From Cinnamomum chago (lineage: Eukaryota; Streptophyta; Magnoliopsida; Laurales; Lauraceae), in NCBI GenBank assembly GCA_038049695.1, contig CP142456.1:17326501-17390500 (forward strand): a stretch of 64,000 nucleotides of DNA, given 5' to 3'. Position 1 is the stretch's first letter, and each line of letters starts with the position of its first letter. The translations under genes were made by a program, and so were the position numbers. This document shows, piece after piece, positions 25,171 to 35,813 of the stretch. The notes below the pieces were generated by a model, which made no database searches, was not told the DNA's origin, and saw only the letters and a list, made by a program, of their open reading frames with translations.

Positions 25171-25182
25171 CTAATACCAATT
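25171..25182 (-). other. Element D primer-binding site (variant)
   Basis: The minus strand reads GCTACGTCA (LTR end), A, then TTGGTATTAGAG, one or two changes from the initiator-Met primer site. Confidence 0.7.
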
Positions 25183-25553
25183 GACGTAGCACAGGGGAGA
25201 AGTAGTATAGTCAATAGGCTAAACTCCAAGCCAATGGCTTAGGGATAGGGATCCATGGGATCCAAAACGTCTTGGTCTCACTCCACAGACAAATAACCAA
25301 AAGAATTTCTCAGGAGAAGAAATTTTATTAATCAATGCATTGTCCCTAAAGAGGAATTACAATCTTTTATATAAACTCATACTCTAACCTATTCTTGGAA
25401 ACAACTCTAATCAAAATAAGCACTAAATCAAATAAGAGAAACTTTCTAATTAATCTCCCGATTATTTTTAAAATCCAGCTAATACTAAAAATAAAACTCT
25501 TGCATGATTTGAAGATCTTTTTATGGGCTTGGGCCCAATGGACTGCCAGACCA
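25183..25553 (-). repeat. Element D 5' LTR
   Basis: About 370 bp, uninterrupted, TGGTCTGGCAG...GCTACGTCA on the minus strand. Short LTRs with a gag-only interior fit the TR-GAG layout. Confidence 0.85.
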
Positions 25554-26077
25554 AGGATTTGGTATGCATCACTCTTTGTAAGTAAGTCTCCCTTTCCCAA
25601 TGAAAGCTAAAATAGTTGCATGCATGCTAATTCTAATCTTCTTTACTCAACCACCATTGTAGAGATCTCTTCTTGAGCTTTCATTTGGGGGTTTCATTGT
25701 TTTGAGCTTTCTTTGAGTGGGCATAGCTTGGATTTGTGATTATTAGCTTTAAGCACCTTCAGAAAAGTAAAACAATTTACAGCTTGTGCATGCACCTTCA
25801 TTTCTTTTGATTCTCGTCATGATTCATGTGTTAGAGACCCCATTTTCAGCTCAATACTTAGTTTGATTTCAATTTGTTAATGGGCTCTTGTAAATGTATG
25901 AAATGGGTGTGGTTTGATATATTTTGGTCAAGAGAATGGATGTGTATGTTTAGAGAGCATTGGTGGCTCATCTTGCAAGTTTTTGAACATTGGAATGGGC
26001 TACAAATGGTTGTATAGGAAGCCAAGAGGGGCAGAACAGTCCCTGTCAGAGCCCCATGAACTTTGGCAGCAAGCACC

Positions 26078-26174
26078 CTCGCTCTAGCGAGATTCCAGCT
26101 CGCTCTAGCAAGAAAGGGAGCTGCCTGGCAGAGAGCACTCTCGCTCTAGCGAGCTCCCATCTCGCTATAGCGAG
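26078..26174. repeat. Palindrome array with CGCTCTAGCG core in LTR A
   Basis: Four copies: ctcgctctagcgag (26078-26091), ctcgctctagcaag, ctcgctctagcgag and ctcgctatagcgag (26161-26174). It is followed by the conserved segment ggccataacttttgatccg found after the arrays of LTRs B and C. Confidence 0.88.
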
Positions 26175-27885
26175 ATGGCCCATTGGGCCCGGCAAGCCAA
26201 ACTTCAAAATGGCCATAACTTTTGATCCGTATGTCCGATTTTGGTGTTCTTTATATCGCTAGAAAGCTCTTGAAGCATAGAATTCAATGGACCATATATC
26301 TTATAAATGAGAGGTCTAGGAATAAAGGAGATATTTGAATTTAAAAATCTTGGCAACCGGAGTGTACCGCGAGCCAAGTGAAGAATCATAGGATGCTTAG
26401 ATGGTTTTAGCCCAATAGGTGGGCTTTAAGGATGGATCCCTTGAACCATAAATCATGCCTAATTGAATTTTAATTCATGTGGGTGAGGTGTGAGCAACCA
26501 TACACCCACAAAGGACATCGTGAATCTTCGTATTTGTAATCTGAACCAAATGTGTTATACTAAGGGATTCGGCGTCCAAATTAAGTAACACCAAGGGTTC
26601 CTTTGTAGCCCAATAACATCGGAATCCTTAGTACTACACCGAGTTGGACGGTGAAGACCACGAGTGTTCCAAGACCGTAGTCTTGGTTTGATTCATATTT
26701 TGATTCCGTATATGATCTATATGAAAGTATTTGCATTCTGTTTCTAGTATTCTTGTATGACTTGATCATACTTCTATTTAATTCATGTTTATCTTGTTTT
26801 GCACTTGCTTATGTCCATAGTCATTCTTATGATAAGTTTCGATTATGTACCACAAGATATGATTTGTTTCTCTACTATGTTCTATTATTTTTGTACACTC
26901 CATTCCACGAGTCGACACCACTTGGCTTCGACCCTATCTAAGTCGGACCTGACTAAGTGTGGGTTTAGTTATATTTCTGGCCCTCTGCAGATGAGATTAT
27001 GTTCTGAGGGTTGACCAGCAGACCAGCACCCTAGGTCCACGACGGAGAGTTTCAGGCCCACTGTCTCCTAGTAGCACCACCTTGTTTTGTTCTGTATTCT
27101 ACTCTCACTTATTATTCATGTTTACATGATTTATTTGGGATAATTTAGCTAATGTGGATGTGCCATCTAGTTTTGTTATTTAGGTGTATCCATCATTTAT
27201 GATTCGTAAGTCTCATACTTATTCATGCACAGACTTGCCTAGTGTTCACACTTTGACCTCTTATGATCTATATATGTCCAGGTACTCATTTGCCACATGT
27301 TACATTATATATTTTATTTATCTTGCTTAGCCTAGTCTAATGGTGCTACACTTGTTGTTACAGGTGAGGACCTCGATTGCATTGCCCCGGACGCTGAGGA
27401 GGAACAAGAAACTCCCTAGTAATTAGCTAAGTGGACTTTTGATGATGTCCAGTAGACATCACTTGCGTTGAGCATTCGTGGAAGTCACTTAACCCTAGAT
27501 TTATGGCCTTGATGGTCATGATGATTAGTTGTTTAGATTTGCATTTCCTTGGGTACTTAACCTTAACTACTCTTTTCTTTTCTTTAACTTGAACTTGAAC
27601 TAAAGCATTCACTCTATGGACTGTTTGTGCCATTGATTATGATTCAAATATGACATGGTTGGTGAATATAAATGGATGCCAGTTGGGTTAATTATACATG
27701 ATAGATTTATACAGGTTCACAGGAAATTGAAAGGTACCCTTAATGTGATGGGTTTATGACCTCACACGTGAAATCCTGTGGGAATCCTGTTCGTGGGGAA
27801 AATTTTTAGCAAGTCTAACTCAAATCCCCATGCAGGCGTACGTCGCCCCTTGGAATGGGTGAAATCTCGGGTTCAGGGCATGGCA

Positions 27886-27890
27886 AAAAC
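27886..27890. repeat. Target-site duplication AAAAC of solo LTR A, right
   Basis: Pairs with 16623-16627. Confidence 0.85.
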
Positions 27891-28616
27891 TAATTAAAGG
27901 AAAGAGGTCTTCTTAAAAGAGGAAACCAACTAATAGAAAGAGAGAGAGAAAGCAAAGAAATAAAGAATGAAACAGATCTGAAAGTAGAAAAGCAAACAAA
28001 AGAGGGGTATTAGAAAACAGGAAAGTAACAAATTTAACAATATCTTAAAGGGAAAACCTAGAGAATAAGTAGGAAAAATAAAAGAGACATATTTTAAGCT
28101 AATAAGAAAGACTAAAATACCCTAAATCACGATTTAAAAAATAAAGTGAATGCCTTAAATTCATCATTAATCTACATCTAATCACAAAATGTAATAAAAA
28201 ATTTCAAACAAAGTCAGAAAACTCAAAATGCACAAACTTAGGCTCGTTGAAAAGCTAGCTCAGAAATCCAACAAATAGATCTATAGTCTCATTCCATTCC
28301 GATCTAATTTGATGCATAAAATACAAAGATTATTAAAAACACGAAAATATAGCATGGATGGGTTCTGTGTACGTACCAGGAATAGCTTGGGCCTTCATGG
28401 CATCTTCCTCTTGGGATGCATCACTCACCTTGCAATTGTCCTTAGACCATAATAGTTAACTTTATTGATGGTGTTCACAACAACTACCAAGGATGATTGA
28501 GATTTTCCGTTATGTAATTGAGGTCTTCAATCAAGGGTATAAACCTCCATTAGATCAATTTCCATTACTTAACTCAAACTAGTATTTATCTAGAATCCAA
28601 TATGTTCTATGCTTAA
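27891..28616. other. Unassigned DNA; end duplicated at 31.3 kb
   Basis: A purine-rich AT-rich stretch with no gene. 28540-28605 (ccattagatcaatttccatt, tagaatccaatat) is repeated at about 31325-31390. Confidence 0.55.
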
Positions 28617-28621
28617 GTCAT
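28617..28621. repeat. Target-site duplication GTCAT of solo LTR K, left
   Basis: gtcat here and at 30330-30334 flank the LTR exactly. Confidence 0.88.
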
Positions 28622-28875
28622 TGAAAGTCCCAGGATCCTAACCCTAGGGGGGGGGGGGGGTGGGCTACAAATATGACCAATATAGAGAAATTTTAATTTC
28701 TTAACATAAACTAGTCACATGTGATGATTAAACAATCTAAATGCGGAAGTTAATAAAAACAATCACCACAAAAGCAAGCACCACAACACAAAGGTTTATA
28801 GTGGTTCGGCCTCAATGCCTACGTCCACTACCGGCTTGTGATCCAATCACCCCACCGGATTTCCACTATTTATGC

Positions 28876-29012
28876 TTTTCAATAGGCTAAGCAATAACCC
28901 TTACAAGATGCTTTTCTTAGGCTAAGCAATAACCTTTACACAATGCTTTTCTTAGGCTAAGCAATAACCTTTACAAGATGCTTTTCTTAGGCTAAGCAAT
29001 ATCCTTTACAAA
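28876..29012. repeat. Tandem 35-bp repeat, four units, in LTR K
   Basis: Units begin ttttcttaggctaagc and differ by a few bases. The corresponding place in LTR L has a single unit (around gcttagcctattgaaaagc, 43108-43130), so the expansion is private to K. Confidence 0.85.
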
Positions 29013-29664
29013 TAAAGGTTTCTCTAAGAAGGTATCTTCACAAAAGATCACTCTAAGAGATACAATTTAAGCACAATGTATTTGCCTCTAAAATAGGCTA
29101 ATATGAAAGTGAATAACAAATTACAAACATACACTAAAACAAGCTAAAGTGTGTGCACAAGTGTATGAATGCTTTACTTCAATCAATTTCTACAATGAAG
29201 CTCCTAAATGAATGCTTGATGCATTTTAAAATCAAAGCTTAGAAAATGATGATTGAAGATAAAACTAATCACATAAAAGATTCAAACAACTTTGAAGAAA
29301 TGAACTAAACAAGTTGTATGAATATTTAAAGTCTAAGAATGCATGTGATTTAGTTAAGAGAGTTTGCAAACCAATCTTATTTACCAAAGATGATTTTGAG
29401 TTTGCTAAACATCTCTAGAAATCATGCATAAGTGAAAATACAAAGATTTAAGCATGCATGGATTTCATTTTAATGGAAATCAAAATACTAGTAAGATGTA
29501 CCTTTTAAAAACTTAAGCATTTGATATCCAAAAAGCCCTCTAGCCTTTCCAACTTCTTCCCCTTTCTTTGGCTCCAAAATGGTCTCAAAAGTTCATGAAT
29601 CAAGCCTCTTGAAAGATGGAAAAAGAGTGGACTTTATAATGAAAAACAGTCCAACGGCTAGTCC

Positions 29665-29828
29665 CAGGTCGACCTGGCAAAAGAGGGGGGGGGGGGGGGG
29701 GGGGGTCGACCTGCCCTATACAACGGCTCAATTTCTGACCGTTGGAGCTTCAGGAACCAGTCAACCTGCAGTGTGGCAGGTCGACCCGGGTCCCTGGCCA
29801 GGTCGACCTGCCACACTGCAGGTTGACC
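29665..29828. repeat. Palindrome array with GGTCGACC core and G21 run in LTR K
   Basis: Four copies of the motif aggtcgacctgNc or variants, with a 21-base G run inserted after the first. An inverted pair (caacggct ... gaccgttg) lies in the middle, as it does beside the array of LTR L. Confidence 0.85.
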
Positions 29829-30334
29829 CCCTGGGACCAAAAATCCTATTTTTTCCACATTTGAAGGTTTTTCTTGGAGATGATTTTTTGGGCCAATAAA
29901 TCAATCTTGGAAACATGTTTTAAATCAAACCAAGATGTTTAAAAAACATGAAACACAAAAAGCCTAAAAATGATTCGACATTTTAAAACCAAAGGCTTGC
30001 TTGATTTCTAAAACTCTTTTAAAAAACAAATGCATACTAAAATGATTCTGAAAATGATGAATGTATGCAAGGCACAAACCTAAATCCTCAATTTGATTTC
30101 TTAAAAGTAATGCACAAAGAATTAGGTTTTCAAAAGAGTTTGGATTCTAAAACCAATGCATCCAAGTTTAGAAACAAAACATGCATAAGTGATTAATTCA
30201 ACAAGTCTAAAATCCAATGCATGTATAAAACCAGATTTCAAGATTTTCTAAAACAATGCATGTGTGAAAATTCAAATGATGCTAAAGTGAAAATGCATCC
30301 ATCAAATTGCAAATACAAAATCCCTAACAGTCAT

Positions 30335-30546
30335 TTTTGCAAATGCACAGTAATTGATTGTCATGCTCATATTGTACTTCCTGTGAATCTTTGTTATGAA
30401 GAGGGCAAAATAAGGTTTCCTAAGTTCTCTTAGTAGTGGCAATTTTAGGGAGTGTTTGATTGAGCTTCTTAAAAGTCAAAAGTGTTTTCTCAAAAGTAAT
30501 TTTGAAAAGCTACTAACTGAAAGCCACATTTTAGTACAAATTGTAG
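30335..30546. other. Unassigned DNA, partly duplicated at 31.42-31.51 kb
   Basis: 30355-30440 (ttgattgtcatgctcatatt, gaagagggcaaaa) matches 31423-31510. With LTR K removed it joins the block at 28540-28616, so a segment of at least 170 bp exists twice in direct order here. Confidence 0.65.
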
Positions 30547-31323
30547 TTTTAAAGAAATGAATTCATTGAGATAAAATCATGCACTGTGATATTCATCAAG
30601 GACTGATCTCAATTTATACAACCTAATAACAATTAAAGTTTAAACTAATTCTTATCTAAAGGTAATGATCAACGCATATCTGACCATGTCCTATCCAATC
30701 CTTCATCTCTAATACCCTTCCACAATCGCATTCCCATGTCCTATTGGAAAAAAAGATAAGTTATTGTTAACAAAAAGTACAAACCCATTGATCTCTGAAA
30801 AATATAATAATAAATTTCTTTGAGAAGCGATCATCATGTCTTCCTAGTGATCATTGTCTATCTATGGATCCATCACTTTCGCAACCCGCTCCCTTTTGAA
30901 GCGATCATCAAATCTGCGTGATCTCTTGCAGAAGCTTCTGATCAAGTAACTTGATGAAGATGGTGAGATTGTAAAGCTTGGATAATTGAGTGGATGAGAG
31001 AGGATACTTGATTATATTGAAACAAGAGAAGATGAGAGAGGATACTTGATTATATTGAAACAAGAGAAGGTGACAGTGAGATTAGTGGGGAAGCATAAAA
31101 TTAGAACTATGGGCGGCTTGATCGCAAAATCACCACCAAGCCATGGATTGGATACCATGATAAGTTTAAAGAAATGAATTCATTAAATAAAATCACTGTA
31201 AGATTCATCAAGTAACGATCTCAACTTATACAATTTAATAATAATTCAAATTTAAACTAATCCTTATCTAAAGGTAAGGAACTTATATCTAACAAAATCC
31301 TAACTAATCCTTTATCTCTAATA
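30547..31323 (-). mobile_element. TRIM-like element with 160-bp direct terminal repeats
   Basis: Diverged direct repeats at 30547-30714 and 31165-31323 (aaagaaatgaattcatt, tttaaactaatNcttatcta, ttNatctctaata) enclose about 450 bp without coding capacity. Next to the right repeat the minus strand reads ATCATGGTATCCAATCC, which keeps only the TGGTATC part of a primer-binding site. Size and layout fit a terminal-repeat retrotransposon in miniature. The interior holds a perfect 38-bp tandem duplication (30993-31030, 31031-31068). No target duplication was recognised. Confidence 0.55.
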
Positions 31324-33262
31324 TAAGCCTCCATTAGATCAATCTCCATTACTTGACTCAAAGCTAGTATTTATGTAGAATCCAATATATTTTCTTCTTT
31401 ACTCCTTTTTTGTAAATGTGGAAATTGATTGTCATGTTCATATTGTACTTCCTGTAAGTCTTTGTAATTGAAGAGGGCAAAACCAGCATTCCTAACTTCT
31501 CTTAGCAATGATGATTATGTTGCTTGCCTAGGTTTTAAATGGAAGAAGAGATTCTGTTACATGATCCTTCTGTTAACCTACATTGTGATTCAACTTCCTT
31601 TCCACAAAATCAATAGCTTTCACATGTAAAAAAAAACAAAATTGAACCATAACATTGTAAGGTTTAGATTTATGAAATAGAACCCTTGGGTCTTCTCAAT
31701 GCTATGATTGTTTCTTAGAATTATTTCAAAGAGCTAATTTGGATCAATATAAACATCAACAATGACTGTTATGTCTAATTTCATGATGTAAAAAACTTTC
31801 ATTGCACATGCTAAAGAGGAAAACAGGTGTGCTCGCAAACATAGGGATAGACCTCATTGAGCTATCTTCATAAATAAATCCTTGTGCCAAAGCAATAGAA
31901 ATGAAAATGGTGTGCAGATTAGATAGTTAACTCTATTTTTTTCCTCTATACTGATGGGATCTAAGTAGATCATCATGATGCTGATGATTTAACTTTCACA
32001 AACCTTGGTCTAGCCAACCAACAGGTTGATTCTTCACTAACCAACCTGACGAACAATGAGAAATAATAATATTTATAATAATAAACATAATAGATGTTCT
32101 CACCTAAGCATACTGTCTAAGACTACAAAATGTGATAAACAAATAAATTTGGAGGCTCACTATAAGCCCTGTGAAGAGAATAATAAACAAACAAATAAAT
32201 GATTGCCTTTCGGTCCAGATGAATTTTCTTTCTTAATTAGAAGCAGCTAATTAGACACAACTGTGGCTATAGTTACTGGTATTCAAATATAACAGGTCAA
32301 TGTACTAATAAATCAAAATCCGTATGTAAAGATATTGCATAAAAAAACTATTGACATTGACATAATATAGCGAAGAGAACTGAGGTATCACCAAAAATTA
32401 CATAATTCTTACTCTAAATTGTTTTTAGACTATCTAAATTTAGTACCTTTTGAACATCTTTCACCATGATTAATGACCGTCAACCCAGAGAAGAAAATTT
32501 TATATACTTACGATGCAAGGTAAGGCGATTAATCATTCATATTGCTTTGTTGAGATTTCAAGAATACTAAAATCTAGAAAAACTTATACTAACTACAATA
32601 CATAAACTATCTTGCTGCACATGAAAAATGGAATCATCAAAAGGTTTACAAAAACCGGTCCTGACTTAGGACATGGACCGACTTAGACTCAGTTGACTTT
32701 GGGTGGTTTATACGTTGTGACCCATAAATCATAATAATAGCTAGTTCAAAAGAAAAGGGAACCTGAAATGAATGGATAGAACGCCACAAAATACACATTT
32801 AAAGTGAGTCTAAATCACTTCATGAGATTTTGACGCAATTGTGTCAATCTTTTCCACGGTAGGCGGGTGCAATGGAGAGAGAGAGAGAGAGAGGTAAGTC
32901 CTCTTGGGTTTCCCCCTGTATTGTTAATCACTCAACTAATCAAGGGAATTAAGGACACCAAGGAGCCATTTCACTTCATCATGGTTTAGGATTTGAAAGA
33001 GAAACCCCATTTGAAAAAAGCCGACCCCCTATTGCAAGGACATGTATAGCTGGCATAGCGAATAGAGATTAGCCCAAGTACATTAAAAAGACATAAATAA
33101 AGACAAAGCCGATCGAGTACACGAGAGAAAGGGAAAGAGATGTCCTTTTGCGTCTCTCCCTACTCATGTCAGACCCATCTATCTAAATTAAGCATCCAAA
33201 CTAGGAAGATGATGGACCCATATGGATCCGCTGATGATTTGAAAAGCTAAAAAAATGCAGTC
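31324..33262. other. Unassigned AT-rich DNA downstream of MADS exon
   Basis: If the MADS-box gene is intact, this would be its first intron. I looked for K-box exons on the minus strand and found none. A (GA)n tract lies at about 32874-32893. Confidence 0.5.
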
Positions 33263-33367
33263 TCAATTGCAAAGCATGCGGCATATATGCAGATTAGCCC
33301 AAGTACTAAGAAGAGACGGATAGAAAGGAGGAGAGAAGATTAACCCAAAAAGTACATACAGAGAAGA

Positions 33368-33398
33368 AATGTGTGTGAGAGAGAGAGAGAGAGAGTAC
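33368..33398 (-). other. Start of MADS first intron, CT-repeat
   Basis: The minus strand reads GTACTCTCTCTCTCTC... directly after the exon: a GT donor followed at once by a (CT)n tract of about 25 bases. The open frame running on past it (to 33263) is intron read-through. Confidence 0.75.
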
Positions 33399-33580
33399 CC
33401 TGCGCTTGCAAATTCATAAAGTCTCCCAGTGGGGGAGAAGACCATGAGTGCAACCTCCACATCGCACAGTACTGACAGCTCAAACGCCTTCTTCAGAAGC
33501 CCATTTCTACGCTTCGAGAACGTCACTTGCCTGCTCGCAGTATTCTCTATCCTTCTCATTTGCGTCTTTCCCCTCACCAT
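33399..33580 (-). CDS. MADS-box transcription factor, first exon (SOC1/TM3 type)
   Basis: Encodes the complete MADS DNA-binding domain of a type II (MIKC) factor: [20 protein letters not shown], then [20 protein letters not shown], then [20 protein letters not shown]. The start MVRGKTQM and the RLYEFAS end are typical of the SOC1/TM3 (AGL14/AGL19) clade, flowering-time and meristem regulators that bind CArG boxes as dimers in the nucleus. The exon ends after 182 coding bases at a GT donor (33398-33397), which is the usual first-exon length in this family. The ATG is the family start. Differences from the common form are DVEVALMVF for DAEVALIIF and PTGRL for PRGKL. The I, K and C exons were not found further down the minus strand, so this is either a gene with a very long, repeat-filled first intron or an orphan exon. 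Confidence 0.88.
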
Positions 33581-33798
33581 GATCTCTTTCTCCCTCTCTC
33601 TCTCTCTCTCTCTGCAGAAAGTAAACGGAGACCCTATAACTGAATGAAAGAATCCTCACATAGACACATACCAAAAGGAAGGAAGAATCTAAGACCCAAA
33701 TAGACCTCTACAGACCTTACCTCTACAAAAAGCATCTTCCAGTTTAGGTAAATGGAACAACTTCACACTTTCCTTTTTTTTTCCTTCTATTTTTATAC
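33581..33798 (-). promoter_or_regulatory. MADS 5' UTR with (GA)n and candidate TATA box
   Basis: On the minus strand a TATAAAAATAG sequence (complement of about 33787-33797) lies about 210 bp before the ATG. The leader contains a (GA)n tract (complement of about 33592-33613) ending 20 bp before the ATG. GA tracts near MADS and homeobox genes are known binding sites of plant BPC GAGA factors; that this one is used is inference. Confidence 0.5.
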
Positions 33799-33799
33799 C

Positions 33800-35810
33800 T
33801 CAGATGTTGATAAAGCTCAAAAATAGAATAAAAAATAATATCATTTGGTCTCGGCTTTCCCTTTCTAGTTTATGCCTCTTTGGGTAAAGGCCAAAGCAAA
33901 AGCTATCAGTAAAACACTAACCAATCGGAGAAACCGGTTAACAGATTGCTGTTGCCAGTACAGAGAGGAAACACAAACCCCACCCCACCTTACTTGGGCC
34001 AGCGTTAACATCGGGTTCGGGTCTTACCTCATCTGGTCCGTCTTAATCCAAGAAATCCATCAACATTCACACTCTTGCATATCTGTCGGTGGGGTCTGCT
34101 TTCAAAATCCCAAGACCTCAAAATGAAATATCCAACAAGCCCTTGTATGATATTTACAGCTTGAGAGAATTATAAAAATTTCTAAATGCTATTTTGTACT
34201 TCAACTGTCACTAATTCCACGAGAAAATCTAAAAATTTTAAAATTTTAAGTGATGAAACATAGCATTTACAAATGACAAAAGAGAAATGATCAATTTAAT
34301 TTCGCACGTGCCAAACTTAGTTGAGATTTGGGCCACTGTAAGATTGTTCGCTATGTAGTCAAGACCAACATTATTTACCGTGTATTCTTTTTTATCAGCA
34401 AATCTGATAGTTAAAAATGGCTTCTAATTTGGAAAACTAGGCAAGTATTTACGGTGAGGCCAGGCCACCCATGGATTAGTGTGAGTATGGTTCTCATTGG
34501 ATTGGAGTCTGTGAGATGACATGCATACTGATAATGAAATACGGAAACCTGTTTGGACTACTCAGGATGCCATATGACGGGAGAAATGTCAAATTAATAA
34601 TATCTCATCTCTTCCACACGAAAATAAAAATTAAAAAAAAAAAAAAAAATTCCCATGTGAGCCTTTTCCGGACGATGAGAGATGGGTCAGGATTCCGGAC
34701 TCTTGGGCCCGCCCACAGTACATCCCATCAATGGATGGCTAGCGACTTAGCGCTGAGAGGGTGGGGCCCATATCAAGGAGGTGTCTTGAGCTCAACATCC
34801 GAATGCCGTACGATTCCGTACGAGGCGTGACCACTGGGACCTAGACGCGTGGATGGGATGGTCGCCTCGACGGTCTGGACGAGACGGCTCCAGGGCATTT
34901 ACCCGATCTGCGTTGCCGATATTGATGTAGTAGTATTAAAGAACAATTGGATGTTTATAGTGGTAGTTGTTTTTTTTGCTGTATATAGTGGTAGTTATTC
35001 TAGCGTACTCTGCGAGAGTAATGGAGGATGTACGTCCCGCAGTCATATCTTATAAGGCTCATCGTACGTACTCTTTGGAGAAATAACTCGCTGGAGTTCT
35101 TTTTCAAATTTTAAGCCGTCGTTCCGGAGAGAACGGCCTTAATGAGAGAACATGGCAGGTGGGATGGGTTGTATCTGTTCTTTTCATTAGTAGAAGAAGG
35201 CTTTGAGAGCTGCATACTGATATTTTTGCTATCCACTCACGGCAGTGTTTTTATGACTAATATACTCGAGTGTTAAATTATTTAAATGTACATCTCATTA
35301 TTCTTAACTTAATTCGATACCAACACCCTCTCTCATCAAGGGAGAAATTAATGAAATCAGAGAGAAGCACGATGAACATGGCAGAGGGTGGCCAGGAGTG
35401 TCGAGAGTGATATGGACTGAAATGCGTGTCCGGGATACTGCATACTCTGCTGGAGCATGATACAACAGTTGGAAAGGCGGGGCCGACTAGGCGGGATTTT
35501 TTTCCGATTTCTGCGCCATCGGGATGTTTGCTCCTGCAGCTAGTGGGGGGGACCAGCACGTGTGACCATGTTTCTCCACTTCTAGCTATAGTTCCAACAA
35601 AGAAAAATCCCAAGAAAGGTCGATACGTACTTAGATGGGATAATAAACATGTAGTTTCCCAATGTATCGAACAAATTAATTGAAGGTATGAATCCATCGT
35701 GGGCTCGGTACGTCAAAAGTCTCTAGAATTCATAGAATTCCTTTTGGGGATTGTTTACCCAAGAGGATACATGAGAACTTCAAATGATGTCCATTCTTGA
35801 GTTACAACTC
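33800..35810. other. Region upstream of the MADS gene, unassigned
   Basis: No other gene recognised. 34800-34825 contains a short palindrome (cgtacgattccgtacg). The frames at 34516-35055 and 35278-35697 show no motif. Confidence 0.5.
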
Positions 35811-35813
35811 TTA

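Larger units (their letters stand above)
17304..25553 (-). mobile_element. Gag-only LTR element D (TR-GAG-like), interrupted by copia E
   Basis: Minus-strand element with LTRs of about 370 bp: the 3' LTR in two pieces (17304-17515 and 22331 to about 22488) and the 5' LTR at 25183-25553. Just inside the 5' LTR the minus strand reads TTGGTATTAGAG, a variant of the initiator-Met primer site. A G-rich polypurine stretch (complement of about 22493-22530) precedes the 3' LTR. Between them are a leader of about 1.5 kb and a gag gene but no protease, RT or integrase. That layout is the TR-GAG class, which must borrow pol from another element. By eye the LTRs differ at about 22 of 368 sites. I could not find a clean target duplication (ctctt left, aggat right). 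Confidence 0.78.
16628..27885 (+). mobile_element. Ty3/gypsy solo LTR A, interrupted by nested elements
   Basis: A 3.0-kb LTR in two parts, 16628-17303 and 25554-27885. Its start TGTGACACCCCGACCCACC matches the start of LTRs B (61993) and C (minus strand, from 49413). Long blocks are shared with both: gaccattgactaggtag, ccaaatgtgttatactaa, ggttgaccagcagacc region, and the end cgggttcagggcatggca. There is no primer-binding site after the end and the AAAAC duplication is perfect, so A is a solo LTR left by recombination between two LTRs. The family is assigned to Ty3/gypsy (Tekay-like) from element C, which keeps the primer-binding site and gag start. Confidence 0.88.
28622..30329 (-). mobile_element. 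Solo LTR K, 1708 bp
   Basis: Minus-strand LTR starting TGTTAGGGATTTTG and ending GGACTTTCA, with a perfect 5-bp duplication and no internal region. It shares its start, its end and the segment tagtggttcggcc...cctacgtccac with LTR L (41952-43518, opposite strand). Inside are four tandem 35-36 bp units (about 28876-29012), a run of 14 G near its 3' end and a run of 21 G (29685-29705). Frames over the G-run are artefacts of the array. I cannot assign copia or gypsy from an LTR alone; the TGTTAGGG start is commoner in copia. Confidence 0.88.

Noticed and set aside
28876-29012. CRISPR-like array
   Set aside because: Units are contiguous with no spacers and lie in a plant LTR; it is a simple tandem repeat.
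29579-29899. 106-codon ORF
   Set aside because: It runs over the G21 tract and the palindrome array of LTR K; the internal repetition of its protein only reflects the array.
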